Assembly: GCA_025399215.1 (NCBI GenBank)
Contig: MU621341.1
Span: forward strand, 1 to 24,151
DNA length: 24,151 nt
Direction: 5' to 3'
DNA from: Globomyces pollinis-pini
Lineage: Eukaryota > Chytridiomycota > Chytridiomycetes > Rhizophydiales > Globomycetaceae
In this document: piece after piece, positions 8,355 through 17,624 of the stretch
Position numbering within the stretch: the first letter of the stretch is position 1
How the letters are laid out: each line of letters begins with the position of its first letter
Position numbers and translations under genes: made by a program
The notes under the pieces: generated by a model
Seen by the model: only the letters and a program-made list of their open reading frames with translations
The model's database searches: none
Told to the model about the DNA's origin: nothing

Positions 8355-9727
8355 ATGATATCAATTCATGAAAAATCAAGTAATGCAGTAGCTCTAAGTT
8401 TTAGTAAAATCAGCTCCAGTTACAAAGAAGGAAAGAGTTCCTATCTCACTGCGAACAAAGATACAATCTGCTAATCCATTGAAACCTCAAACAGAAGTTG
8501 TGAAACAAAAAACTCCAGTATATTCATCAAGATCAAGAGTACGTAGTTGAAGGTTATACTTATTAATTGATATAGTTAACCAATGGAGAACCACAACAAT
8601 CACCATTGATAAAACCACGAGTTTCAAAAATGAAATCAATGAACGATTTACAAACAAATAAAGGTGAACAGATTGTTATTCATATCCAATAGTTGAACGT
8701 TCAGTAATTCAACGAGCTTCTTCAACCTCCAACATCAAGCCACCACTCACACGTCCTTCAATCTCCAAAATTACTAGAACAACATCTGAAAAATCAATCA
8801 AGTCGCCTTCAACAACTGTTACAAAACCAACTATTTCTTATCGTGTTGGATCACGTATCAGCTTGACCAAAGTAATTGAATAAATTAAACGATAGAATGC
8901 AAAGCAATACTTGAATGATATTCCACATGAAATCACATTAAAGAAGATCATTGATATGAACTTATTGGATCAAGACTTCCAAACAGAAAATGAAGTGTAA
9001 GGTATAGAAGATAATAACATTTTCAAAGGAAAACACACGTCAGCCAACTACAAAGAATCAGACTGGATCGTCAAGAGATCAAAGGTTTAGCTGGATGTCG
9101 ACTTTTTCCAAATGTCACACACTTGTACTTGCAAAATGTACAGTCCAATAATGTTAACTTTAGAATTTAATATCAGAAATACCATCTGTGGGATTACAAT
9201 TAGATCAATTGGTTTTTTTGACATTGGCAAATAACCAGCTTACTTCTATCCAGGGTCTGTCAAGTTTAAAGTCATTACAGTTACTAGATTTAGAATTCAA
9301 CCAAATTGAAATGATTGATGAAGTAGATTATCCAAAAAATCTCGAATATCTTATTTTAAGAAACAATCCCATTGCTACTCGTAGTGGACACCTTTACAGA
9401 ATTAATATTATCAAACATTTACCAGAATTGATTGAATTGGATGAAAATCTCGTATCCGATCTTGAACGCAAGTTAAGTGGTCATAATGTTGACCCATTAA
9501 TTGAAGTGGATGCCGTTGATATTGAACCACAACCAATCATGTCCAAACATTTAGACTACCATGATGTATTACAGAATATTTTGTCACGTTCAAAAGCTCG
9601 ACAGGTAAAATGATATTTTCTAATGATATAGTCTGAAAGTCATTCACATCATCAATTGTTACAAGTTGAAATCCAAGATGCAGCAGCAGAGCGAATTCGC
9701 CATTGGAACAATTTGAGGAGTAAGTAA
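8355..9727 (+). CDS. LRRC46-like leucine-rich repeat protein
   Basis: A leucine-rich repeat protein of 390 aa, built from eight exons: 8355-8379, 8405-8538, 8576-8663, 8693-8871, 8896-8996, 9029-9137, 9164-9604, 9632-9727. Introns are 25, 37, 29, 24, 32, 26 and 27 nt. All phases close, and every intron removes a stop or corrects the frame. Residues 1-~140 are Ser/Thr/Lys/Pro-rich and probably disordered. A helical stretch (EITLKKIIDMNLL) leads into the LRR block: LQRIRLDRQEIKGL, VTHLYLQNNLISEI, LVFLTLANNQLTSI, LQLLDLEFNQIEMI, LEYLILRNNPIA. An LRR cap follows (HLYRINIIKHLPELIELDE). The RLDR-x-x-I start, LYLQ-N step and cap resemble LRRC46, an axonemal/ciliary family in animals. Other SDS22-like LRR proteins remain possible. 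Confidence 0.82.
8872..8895 (+). other. 24-nt intron, shortest in the window
   Basis: It starts GTAATTGAATAA, contains TTAAAC and ends GATAG. It removes an in-frame TAA, joining SLTK to NAKQYLND. Its length is a multiple of three, but retention would still terminate translation. Confidence 0.72.
9138..9163 (+). other. 26-nt intron in LRR gene
   Basis: It starts GTACAGTCC, contains GTTAAC and ends TTTAG, phase 0. It lies inside a single LRR, joining LYLQN to NLISEIP. Confidence 0.85.
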
Positions 9728-10712
9728 ATGAATTTAATAAAGTTTATCTGAAAAAATAAATTTGTAAAGTTTTCTGATTACCAGTTTCCTTGCAAAGTTT
9801 TATTAAAGTGTTAATATTGATTCATTATGATTCATTATGATGGAAAGTGGACATGAAACTCAAAAGGTGATGGATTAAACTCAATCACACGTTTTTACTT
9901 TGATGAAATTCCAAATGGGGAAAAAGTTTTAAAAAAATTTAATTCTTGTTCCAATTGCAGATGGTGATTTGATAAAATAAATGCCAAATGGGGAATATTA
10001 TGAAAACAGAATCAAAATCAACTTTGGTTCCTTATTCAATAAAAGAACTATTTACTTTATAGTTACATTTAATTAGCACTTGAAATTAAATATAAACTCT
10101 TCAAATATCATTCTGTTGTTGGTATAAAAATATTCATTAGTATAAAAGACATCACAAGGCAGTTATATGTGTCATCAAACTTGTACCAGGTAAGAACCAG
10201 CATGTACAGCTCACACTGTTAAGTGTCATAATTTTGGTGGTTGTGTTATCTTTCACATGTCAGGTCCCGCGGCGTGTCTCCAGTTCCAAGTTTTTTTTGG
10301 ACAATTCGTTAGTCCAACATTGGAAGCATCGTACCGAACCTACCGAGTAACATTATATTTTTTTGATCATTTGGGCGCTTGTACCGATGCAGATACAAAA
10401 AGTTAAGTTTTGATCCACCGCATACAAGAAATTTAAAACTTGGTTCACTGATCAAAACGGTAGAAAGTTGAAGTCATGAAACATTCAATTCGATAAGCTA
10501 ACTGATGATATCAAAACTAGCAGTAAATCCAACTGGATTGCATACAATCATACAAAAGGTAAAGTCGGTAATGGGTTCGACACTGTGATACGAAGGGCAT
10601 CAGTGCAAAACATTATATATTGGCATAAATATAAGTAATAGTAAATGCACTCCCTAAATCACATCATATTACAGTTTGCTATGTTATAGTTCAGAGTCAA
10701 ATAGACGATTTG
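9728..10712 (+). other. 985-bp gap before the HMG gene, with coding-like scraps
   Basis: No intact gene is recognisable. A tandem TTCATTATGA pair lies at 9821-9840. At about 9868-9963 a frame reads GDGLNSITRFYFDEIPNGEK..., and at about 9981-10070 a second frame reads MPNGEYYENRIKINFGSLF. They look coding-like but match nothing I know; they may be decayed exons or a small unrecognised gene. A GC-rich patch (CAGGTCCCGCGGCGTGTC) at ~10260-10280 is unusual for the window. TATA-like sequences (ATTATATATTGG near 10612; ATAAATATAAG near 10626) precede the HMG gene by about 90-100 bp. Confidence 0.4.
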
Positions 10713-11597
10713 ATGGGTTGTATCAGATCGGGCGGTCTAATAAATTGGACACTTGAAAAAGTTAAATGCTTTTTTACGAAAATTAAAACTATTAACATGA
10801 TATCAAGAAATTCGACTGATTCCGAGACGTCTGCAAAGAAAAAGTACAAGACTGTCAGCACGGAGGAGAAAAGGCGTAGGCAGGCCAAGAAACTTCAGCG
10901 AAACATGGCCAAGAATCCAAAGAAGGCTGATAACCCTTTCTTTATTTACAAGCGAGTGAATAAAGAAAGAATACTCCAGTGCTTGGGTATAAATAATCAA
11001 AGGAGTATGGTGTCCATCGCTGCCCGGCTTTGGGCAAACGAACCGGAACACGTTAAAGCCTTTTATCGAAATCAATTTCACTTAGAAACTGCTGGCCGCC
11101 AAAATTGCTCATTAAAAGATAAGAGGAAGACCAAGGAAGCTTATGGGCCTTTTTCTGTTTCTCCTTCAGTCCATAAAACTGAGAGTGTGAATGGGTGGAC
11201 TATCAAGCCTTCAGAAATATATTCTTTACCTAGCCCACCTACCTCACCCATGTTCTATCCAGAAGATAACTCCACTATGTCCTCATCAACTTTCGTCCCG
11301 CCCATTGCACCATACTCCGTCTTACCATTACCTACCCCACTTTTCTACCCTATCGCATATCCCGAAGCTTCGGAACCACCAATGTCCTCATTAGACTTTT
11401 CTTCATCATTGTCAACATTCATCCAAACATCAACAAATCATTCGTCCCCCCTCTTCCCATCCACAACAGTGGTACAAGATGATACGAATCGACTAATACA
11501 ATCGATTGGATCTATTGCGATCCCATCAGGAGTATCTAGCGATGTGGCAGCAGTTTGTTCTAGTATCTTTGTCGACCACACCATAATGCACTGTTAG
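10713..11597 (+). CDS. HMG-box transcription factor of MATA/Sex-locus type
   Basis: DNA-binding HMG-box protein, 294 aa from the ATG at 10713 (or 266 aa from the ATG at 10797). The box spans roughly residues 70-135: a basic run KRRRQAKKLQRNMAKNPKK, then NPFFIYKRVNKER, NQRSMVSIAARLWANEP and HVKAFYRNQF. This is the pattern of fungal mating-type-like (MATA_HMG) boxes: N-x-F-I-x-Y-R/K in helix 1, S-x-x-x-A-x-x-W in helix 2, and V-K-x-x-Y/F in helix 3. The C-terminal half is rich in Pro, Ser and Thr and probably disordered or activating. The gene is a single exon and visibly less AT-rich than its neighbours. Fungi often carry several such genes, so a true mating-type role is not shown, and the classic TPT/RNA-helicase flanks are absent. 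Confidence 0.8.
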   Translation: MGCIRSGGLINWTLEKVKCFFTKIKTINMISRNSTDSETSAKKKYKTVSTEEKRRRQAKKLQRNMAKNPKKADNPFFIYKRVNKERILQCLGINNQRSMVSIAARLWANEPEHVKAFYRNQFHLETAGRQNCSLKDKRKTKEAYGPFSVSPSVHKTESVNGWTIKPSEIYSLPSPPTSPMFYPEDNSTMSSSTFVPPIAPYSVLPLPTPLFYPIAYPEASEPPMSSLDFSSSLSTFIQTSTNHSSPLFPSTTVVQDDTNRLIQSIGSIAIPSGVSSDVAAVCSSIFVDHTIMHC

Positions 11598-11763
11598 AAT
11601 ATTAACATGCAACCTTAAATAACTCTTTCTAAATCATTGAAATAGTTTTAAATATATATCCAGAAGTTATAAAATAATTTGATAGCATTATTACTTTTAT
11701 TGAATTTGGTTGTTTATTGTAAATCAACAGACAACAAACAGTTTAAAAAACTTCACAAATTCA

Positions 11764-13530
11764 ATGATAGGTTTTGTGATTTTAATCAATCTAGTCCTCC
11801 CCATTCAGGGTTTAGGTGTCTGTGTACCTCCCAATTCATATAAAGTACCAGTACTACCAAACGTGTTGGTAGTACAAGACAAACTACAATTTACCACCAA
11901 CAAAGATCAAAGTCTTTGGATAACTCAAGAAAGTAAAGATCCTCTAAATAGAAGAATGGAATTATTAAATTTTCAGAAATATATCATCAATGAACCAACG
12001 TATGCATTTACAGATCAACATCCAGATAAAAAATATCTATTACCAAATAGTCCTGTATCAAATATGATTTGGAATTCATTCGTGAATCCTGAAATTTGGG
12101 ATATCACTTTTGATTTCGATGTATTTCGACAAGCAAGTATCATGAATTCAATTACAAAACCTTGTGATACTTTGGATGATTTGACAAACTTGTATAATCT
12201 CACTGGAATCAAATCTCATATGCCTTATCCGCCTGTTTTAATTGATTGGAAGTCTGATACTGCTTTTGGTCAAGATCAACTCACTTTCAATGGGTTTAAT
12301 TTGCGTAAAGAAGTCAAGAATGAATTGTCCTTGTCCGATGATGTTGTACGAAAAATAACTGGAAGTAGTTTTAACGATTTATTGGCAAATGGAAGAGTCT
12401 TTAAATCGGATTTCTCAAATATGGATAAATATTCCAAAACCGGTAGTCAATATGTTCCAGGTGCTTATGCACAGTTCTATATCGATGATTGTAAGAATTT
12501 TATGCCTCTAGCCATTTATTTGCCACGAAACAAACTCACCTATACTCCTTTAGACGATTCAAATCACTGGTTACTTGCCAAATTGGCATTCAATACTGCA
12601 GAATCAAACTTTCAACCGATGAACCACTTTCTACTTCAACATCTCATTGTTCGTAGCATTCGAGTGGAAATGATTCGTCATATAGGTGTCAAACATCCTG
12701 TGTACGTCATTCTAAACCACCACTTTAAATCGGTCTTGGGGCTTGCTGTCAATGCCAGAGACACTCTAGTCAACGATGATACTTTCTATGATAAAACTTT
12801 TGGAACTGGTGCAAATGGTGCATTAGGATTGGAAGCAGAATTAACCAAGAACTATCACTTTGTAGAACAGAAGATTAGAGAAGGATATCAAATGAGAGGA
12901 TTGATGGATATTCCAAATCACAAACAAAGAGATGATATTTTGCTTATCCGAAAAGCAATTGAAATTTTCATTACAAATTATCTCTCTGCGTTTTACAAAA
13001 CGGCAGATGATGTTAGAAAAGATCAAGAATTACAATTCTGGGTCCAATCAGTAGCTAATCCTAAATATGGAAACATCAATGGATTTCCAGACTATATTTC
13101 CGACATCCCAACATTGGTCGATCTGGTGACTGATCTCATCACACTCGTTACCGTACAGCATCATCAAGAAAATTCACATAACGTTTGGAATGGTGGTGTA
13201 TTACCAGCCAAACCAAAAGCATTCTTCAAACCATTACCAACAAATAAAATGGATCCTATCAATGTGCGTGACTACCTAGTCTCTGATGTCAAGATGTTGG
13301 CTATCGAAACAGCATTAATGGCCAATTTTTACTACAAGGTTGTTCCAAAACAATTGATTGGTGCATCGTATGATGATCTTGATCTTGGAAATTCAGCCAT
13401 TCAAGCAGTGAAATTGTTTCAAGGACATTTAGAGTTTATCTCTGACTACATCAATCAGAGAGAAGCAAATAGTCGTCGACCTTATAAATCTGCCGATCCA
13501 AAAATTTTAGCTTACTATGGTAAAGTGTGA
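11764..13530 (+). CDS. secreted lipoxygenase
   Basis: Probable lipoxygenase, inserting O2 into polyunsaturated fatty acids; 588 aa, single exon. Start ATG 11764 gives a hydrophobic leader (MIGFVILINLVLPIQGLG), a likely signal peptide, so the enzyme is probably secreted like fungal Mn-lipoxygenases. No PLAT domain is visible, which is also usual for fungal enzymes. Metal ligands: His288 and His293 (NHFLLQH, H-x4-H), His466 and Asn470 (QHHQEN, H-x3-N), and the C-terminal carboxylate of Val588. A HWLLAK...N block and RHIGVKHPVYVILNHHF are family landmarks. Terminal Val is typical of fungal Mn-enzymes, while the H-x4-H spacing is that of Fe-enzymes, so the metal cannot be assigned. A TATA-like AAATATATAT lies about 110 bp upstream. 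The frame is open upstream to 11710 but has no earlier ATG. Confidence 0.92.
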   Translation: MIGFVILINLVLPIQGLGVCVPPNSYKVPVLPNVLVVQDKLQFTTNKDQSLWITQESKDPLNRRMELLNFQKYIINEPTYAFTDQHPDKKYLLPNSPVSNMIWNSFVNPEIWDITFDFDVFRQASIMNSITKPCDTLDDLTNLYNLTGIKSHMPYPPVLIDWKSDTAFGQDQLTFNGFNLRKEVKNELSLSDDVVRKITGSSFNDLLANGRVFKSDFSNMDKYSKTGSQYVPGAYAQFYIDDCKNFMPLAIYLPRNKLTYTPLDDSNHWLLAKLAFNTAESNFQPMNHFLLQHLIVRSIRVEMIRHIGVKHPVYVILNHHFKSVLGLAVNARDTLVNDDTFYDKTFGTGANGALGLEAELTKNYHFVEQKIREGYQMRGLMDIPNHKQRDDILLIRKAIEIFITNYLSAFYKTADDVRKDQELQFWVQSVANPKYGNINGFPDYISDIPTLVDLVTDLITLVTVQHHQENSHNVWNGGVLPAKPKAFFKPLPTNKMDPINVRDYLVSDVKMLAIETALMANFYYKVVPKQLIGASYDDLDLGNSAIQAVKLFQGHLEFISDYINQREANSRRPYKSADPKILAYYGKV

Positions 13531-13813
13531 TTGAATAAACAAATGTAACAAACGTGATGTTGATATGATATTGTAAATTTGCATATAGTGAACCAAGTCC
13601 AGTTTAGTTTATGATCAATTGCATTTGAAGTTGAACCAAGCTTTGCCGTCCTCAGTATACCATCGAAACTACCTTCATAATACCATTGCTACAACATTGA
13701 TTGTCTCCGATATCGCTTTCAAAAGGCTTCCAATAGCACCCTTTTTGTTGTACTTCAAAATGAAAAAAATTTGATATTTCTTTTTTCAATTCATATCAAT
13801 ACAAAGGACTTCA

Positions 13814-15535
13814 ATGAGTATCACCAGTGATGAAATCAATTATCTCATCTACAGATACTTGGTAGAATCAGGTATGCGGGTTGCGTTGCTTATTCTTAGG
13901 TAAATCAACCGTATTTGGATTGATCTATTAGGTTCGTTGGTTTCTTTATTAAATCTATTGCAGGTTTCAATCATACTTCTTTTGCTTTTCAATACGAAAC
14001 TGCTATACATACACTTGATATTAAAGGCAAAAACTTAAAACCTGGAAAACTAATTCAATTACTACAAAAAGGATTGCTGTTTAGTCAAGTCGAATCTCAT
14101 ATTAATGATGTATACTTTTATCTATAATGTTTTCAAGGATGGATCAGAAAAAAAGTGTATAGCTCCCTATCATGTCCTTGAAGAACATACTTGTCAAATA
14201 AAGGAAAAGAAAAAGAAGAGAAAGAAAGAGAACAAAGAGTTAACTAGTGAATCTGTTAAAGTCTTGGACGGTCATCGTTCAGAGGTTTTGGATTGCTTTT
14301 TTTTTAATTATTAGGTCTTTGTTTGTGATTGGAATATGCATCATCCTTTGCTAGCATCAGGGTATGTTTTTGATTTTGTATAATCTATTGATTGTTTGTA
14401 GGTCAGGCGATGGATTTGCACGTATTTGGAGTGTTCCTAATGACTTGACTGAGGACGTTCCATTTGTTGAGTTGGCCCATGGAAATGGCCCAGATTCTTC
14501 TAGAGATGTCACAACAGTTTGCTGGAGTGTAATTTTTGGTTGTTTTTGATTGTTTTAGCCAAATGGAAATTATTTAGCAACCGGTTCTTATGATGGCTTA
14601 GCAAGAATATGGTCTAAAACTGGAGAGCTTAAAAATACACTGGAAAAACATAATGGACCTATTTTTAATGTAAAGTGGAATAAAACTGGGGATTTACTAG
14701 CCTCGGTTGGTGTAGATAAAAGCGCTATTGTTTGGGATGTTCGAACTGGTGATGCAAGACAGCAATTTAATTTCCATACCGGTAGTTTATCAAGTTATTT
14801 ATACCTTAGGTGCCACTCTTGATATTGATTGGAAAGATGATACCACCTTTGCAACCAGCTCAGCTGATCGTGATATTTATGTCTGTCAACTAGGCTCATT
14901 AGAACCTTTGAAGCAATTTGCTGGACATAGAGTATAATATATAAATTGACTGTTTAGGATGAAATCAATTGTATTCGTTGGTCACCCAATGGACAATTAC
15001 TTGCCTCCTGTTCGGATGATCACACTGCAAAGATATGGGATATGAATGAAGATTCTCCATTATTTGACTTTACAAAGCATGAAAAGGAGATTTATACTAC
15101 TAGTTGGTGTCCACCTGATAAATCAGATCCACAGAAATTATGGTTGGCAACGTATTGAACTTTATCACTTAAACTATAGAGCTTCTTTTGATGGATCTGT
15201 CAGAATTTGGGATATTAACAATGGAGATTGTATATATGTACTTCAGGAACACTCTCAAGCCGTATACACTGTGGCATTCAGTCCAGATTGTCAATTCGTT
15301 GCTAGTGGATCTTTTGATAAATCAGTGATTATATACTCCTTGAAGGTATGCAACAATTTTGAAATAACAATTTTTAGGATGGTAGTATGGTTCAAAAGTA
15401 TGGTGGAGATGGAGGAGTTTTTGAAGTAGCTTATAATGCAACTGGAAATAAATTGGCAGCTTGTTATTCAGATACAAAGGTACAATCTATATATTTTTAA
15501 ATTGTCAATAGGTTGTTATAATACGCACAGATTAG
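13814..15535 (+). CDS. TBL1/Sif2-like LisH-WD40 corepressor subunit
   Basis: Orthologue-like member of the TBL1/TBL1XR1/Sif2 family, the WD40 subunit of NCoR/SMRT and yeast Set3 histone deacetylase complexes in the nucleus. Eleven exons give 451 aa: 13814-13871, 13964-14109, 14138-14284, 14315-14361, 14402-14528, 14559-14781, 14810-14931, 14958-15151, 15180-15345, 15378-15479, 15512-15535. Residues ~4-36 are the LisH motif ([20 protein letters not shown]), followed by the family's HIND-DG segment. A very basic linker ([12 protein letters not shown]) leads into about eight WD repeats, e.g. [67 protein letters not shown] and [15 protein letters not shown]. All introns are 26-40 nt except the first (92 nt), which looks composite. 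Confidence 0.93.
13872..13963 (+). other. 92-nt first intron of TBL1-like gene, three abutting GT...AG units
   Basis: The sequence between LisH exons can be read as three consecutive intron-like units with no bases between them. They are 13872-13899 (GTATGCGGG...TTCTTAG, 28 nt), 13900-13931 (GTAAATC...CTATTAG, 32 nt) and 13932-13963 (GTTCGTTGG...ATTGCAG, 32 nt). Each unit is the size of a normal intron in this window. It may be removed as one intron or stepwise. Confidence 0.6.
14932..14957 (+). other. 26-nt intron in TBL1-like gene
   Basis: It starts GTATAATATA, has TTGAC and ends TGTTTAG. It joins FAGHR to DEINCIRW between WD repeats. Confidence 0.82.
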
Positions 15536-15672
15536 TTTACAGACAATATAAAATTTAAGATTTAGATTGTTTTCTTTGAGAGTTTAATCATCGCGTCTAT
15601 TACAACTTGTGGCTTAAACATACTAGGGTAAGTTTGATTGTTTGGTGTATTTTTTTTTGTTTACACCAACGA

Positions 15673-17007
15673 ATGTCAGAATCCGAAAAGATCGAAGAAG
15701 ATGATTTAGATGATGGTAACCGAAGTATCATCATGGGTATCATTGCTCAATTACGGAAAGGAACAGATTTACATCGTGTGACATTACCAACTTTTGTATT
15801 AGAAACTAGAAGTATGTGTGAAAGGTTATCGGATTTCTTTACTTATAATCATTATCTATTCAAGTAATTTTTTTAAATATACTAATCATTTTTTAAAGAG
15901 CTAATGATCCATTACCACCAGATATTCGAATGATTAATGTATTGAAATATTTCTTTTCTGGATGGCAAACAAGACCAAAGGGAGTTAAAAAACCATTCAA
16001 TCCTATATTGGGTGAATTTTTTAGATGTACATATGCAGAATCAGATGGAACTCAAGGAATTTATGTTTGTGAACAAGTGAGTCATCATCCACCTATTTCT
16101 GCATTTTTCTATGGTAATGCTACCAAAGGAATTGCTATTACTGGTGAATTAAGACCAAGAGCTAGATTTCTTGGGAATTCTGCTGCTACAATGATGGAAG
16201 GTGGAAGTGTTATTCATTTAAAAGATGATGTGATTTCAGTCATTGAACCCAATGTTTATGCTCGTTCTATTTTATTTGGAACAATGTATATGGAACTTGG
16301 TGATCAAGGAATTATTACCAGTAAAAAACATGATATTGCATGCACTATAGATTTTAAGCAAAAGGTAATTTAATCATGAAAATGATTAACTTTAAAGGGT
16401 ATGTTTGGTGGTTCGGATAAAGATTTGGTGACGGGTAAGATTGCCAAAAAGAATGGAGAAATTTTGTATAAGATCAAAGGGAAATGGTCAGAAAAGATTT
16501 TTATAACAGATAACAAAGGCAAAGAAGGTGATTATAGTTTATATTGCTAAAAAAGTTAGAGTTATTATTTGATGGGTCAAAAGAAGCACCACCACCTGGG
16601 AAAACAGTAGCCCCAGAATCAGAACAAGAAGAATTTGAATCTCGAAGGTATTTTTTTAAATTTTAATGATGAATAGGCTTTGGAATAAAGTAGCATTGGC
16701 AGTAAAGAAAAATGATCATGATACTGCTACCACAGAAAAAACCAAGATTGAAGATAATCAACGAGGTAAAAATATTTCAATATTTTATTTTAGTGTTGGT
16801 GAAATCGCGAACAGAAAGTAATATAGAATGGGAATCTAGGTTTTTTGTCAAGAATGAGGATGATGAATGGGTTTTTGCATTATTAGATCAGTATTTAATA
16901 TTAATATTAATGATAGGATTGCAAACAAACCTCAAGATCCCAAAGTATTACATGATTTTATTTTTTCCAAACCAACCAATAGTATTCATAAGCAATTCTG
17001 GGTTTAA
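15673..17007 (+). CDS. oxysterol-binding protein-related lipid transfer protein (Osh/ORP)
   Basis: Short ORP/Osh-type lipid transporter, 383 aa, moving sterol or phosphoinositide/PS between membranes at contact sites. Exons: 15673-15863, 15899-16364, 16398-16527, 16560-16647, 16677-16765, 16794-16890, 16917-17007, with introns of 35, 33, 32, 29, 28 and 26 nt. The lid/N-terminal part reads VTLPTFVLETRSMCERLSDFF. KPFNPILGEFF and the family signature EQVSHHPPISAF (from residue ~122) follow. Later landmarks are LFDG, ESRRLWNKV, KIEDNQR and WESRFF. There is no PH domain, ankyrin or FFAT motif, so it is of the Osh4-7/short class. The 3' end is ambiguous: the stop at 17005-17007 lies inside an intron-like sequence (17002-17027), and if that is spliced the protein ends KSPLIY with a stop at 17046-17048. 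Start ATG 15673 is the first ATG of the conserved frame. Confidence 0.92.
16891..16916 (+). other. 26-nt intron in Osh-like gene
   Basis: It starts GTATTTAATA and ends AATGATAG. It joins FALLDQ to IANKPQDPK and restores the frame. Confidence 0.68.
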
Positions 17008-17132
17008 TAAATCTCTAATAATTTAAGAAATCACCGTTGATTTATTAGTACTTTGGTCTTTTTACAATACAATTTTAGATTCTTATGGTGGTGAGTTGTG
17101 TATGATTTTTTCATTTTTCATTTTTCGCAGCA

Positions 17133-17490
17133 ATGATAACAGTAAGAAGGAAATGATATTGATATGGAAATAGGTGACTCCAGCTCCAGTTGTAGATGAA
17201 AACATTAATGTTTATGGTATCAACATCAAGTTTTTAATTTTATAGACCGAAATGCTGTTATTAATGCAAAAAATGAATTTATGCAAGAACAATTAGTTCG
17301 AGCTAATGAAGTTGCTTACGTTCGAGATAAATTAAAATGGTGTTATCGAAGAGAAGGAGTGAATCATTTTCAGAATTGTAGAGAATTATCAATGCAATAT
17401 TTGGATTTAATGAAAGAATATAGAGGAGGTTTCTTTAAAGGATTTAAATTACCTTATCCAGAAACTCCTGTGGAATCTGATCATCATTAA
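17133..17490 (+). CDS. mitochondrial complex I subunit, NDUFB10/NUO-12-like
   Basis: Accessory subunit of NADH:ubiquinone oxidoreductase (PDSW/NDUFB10 family, fungal 12-kDa subunit), expected on the intermembrane-space face. Exons 17133-17141, 17174-17216 and 17246-17490 give 98 aa; introns are 32 nt (17142-17173, donor GTAAGA) and 29 nt (17217-17245). The family core is clear: FMQEQLVRANEVAYVRDKLK, then C-x11-C in WCYRREGVNHFQNC, followed by ELSMQYLDLMKEYR. The EGVNH-x-x-NC motif and the two Cys (an intermembrane-space disulfide in the family) are diagnostic. No cleavable presequence is needed in this family. An intron-like stretch at 17091-17130 (GTGAGTTG...TTTCGCAG) just upstream could be a 5' UTR intron. 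The start codon is therefore likely but not certain. Confidence 0.86.
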
Positions 17491-17624
17491 TAAAATCGAT
17501 TTCTATCAATTAACCAAATAACCTATTACAATTACGTTTATTTGTTAACCATTACAATTGCTTTTATTAATGATGGATAAAATAGTGTACGAATTGATGA
17601 TTGATTTTATCCATTGAAATTTAA

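Noticed and set aside
10180..10340. Possible tRNA or structured RNA in the GC-rich patch
   Set aside because: I could not build a cloverleaf or a convincing stem set. No tRNA, rRNA or CRISPR array is recognisable anywhere in the window.
10697..11081. Minus-strand open frames across the HMG gene
   Set aside because: They are antisense to the HMG box, whose motif pattern is clear on the plus strand.
11191..11394. Second plus-strand frame inside the HMG gene
   Set aside because: A shadow frame over the Pro/Ser-rich tail, with no domain and within the longer HMG frame.
16766..16814. Longer alternative intron in the Osh-like gene ending at AACAG
   Set aside because: It would delete KSRTE after the conserved QR segment. 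The 28-nt intron ending at 16793 fits the family spacing and local intron sizes better.
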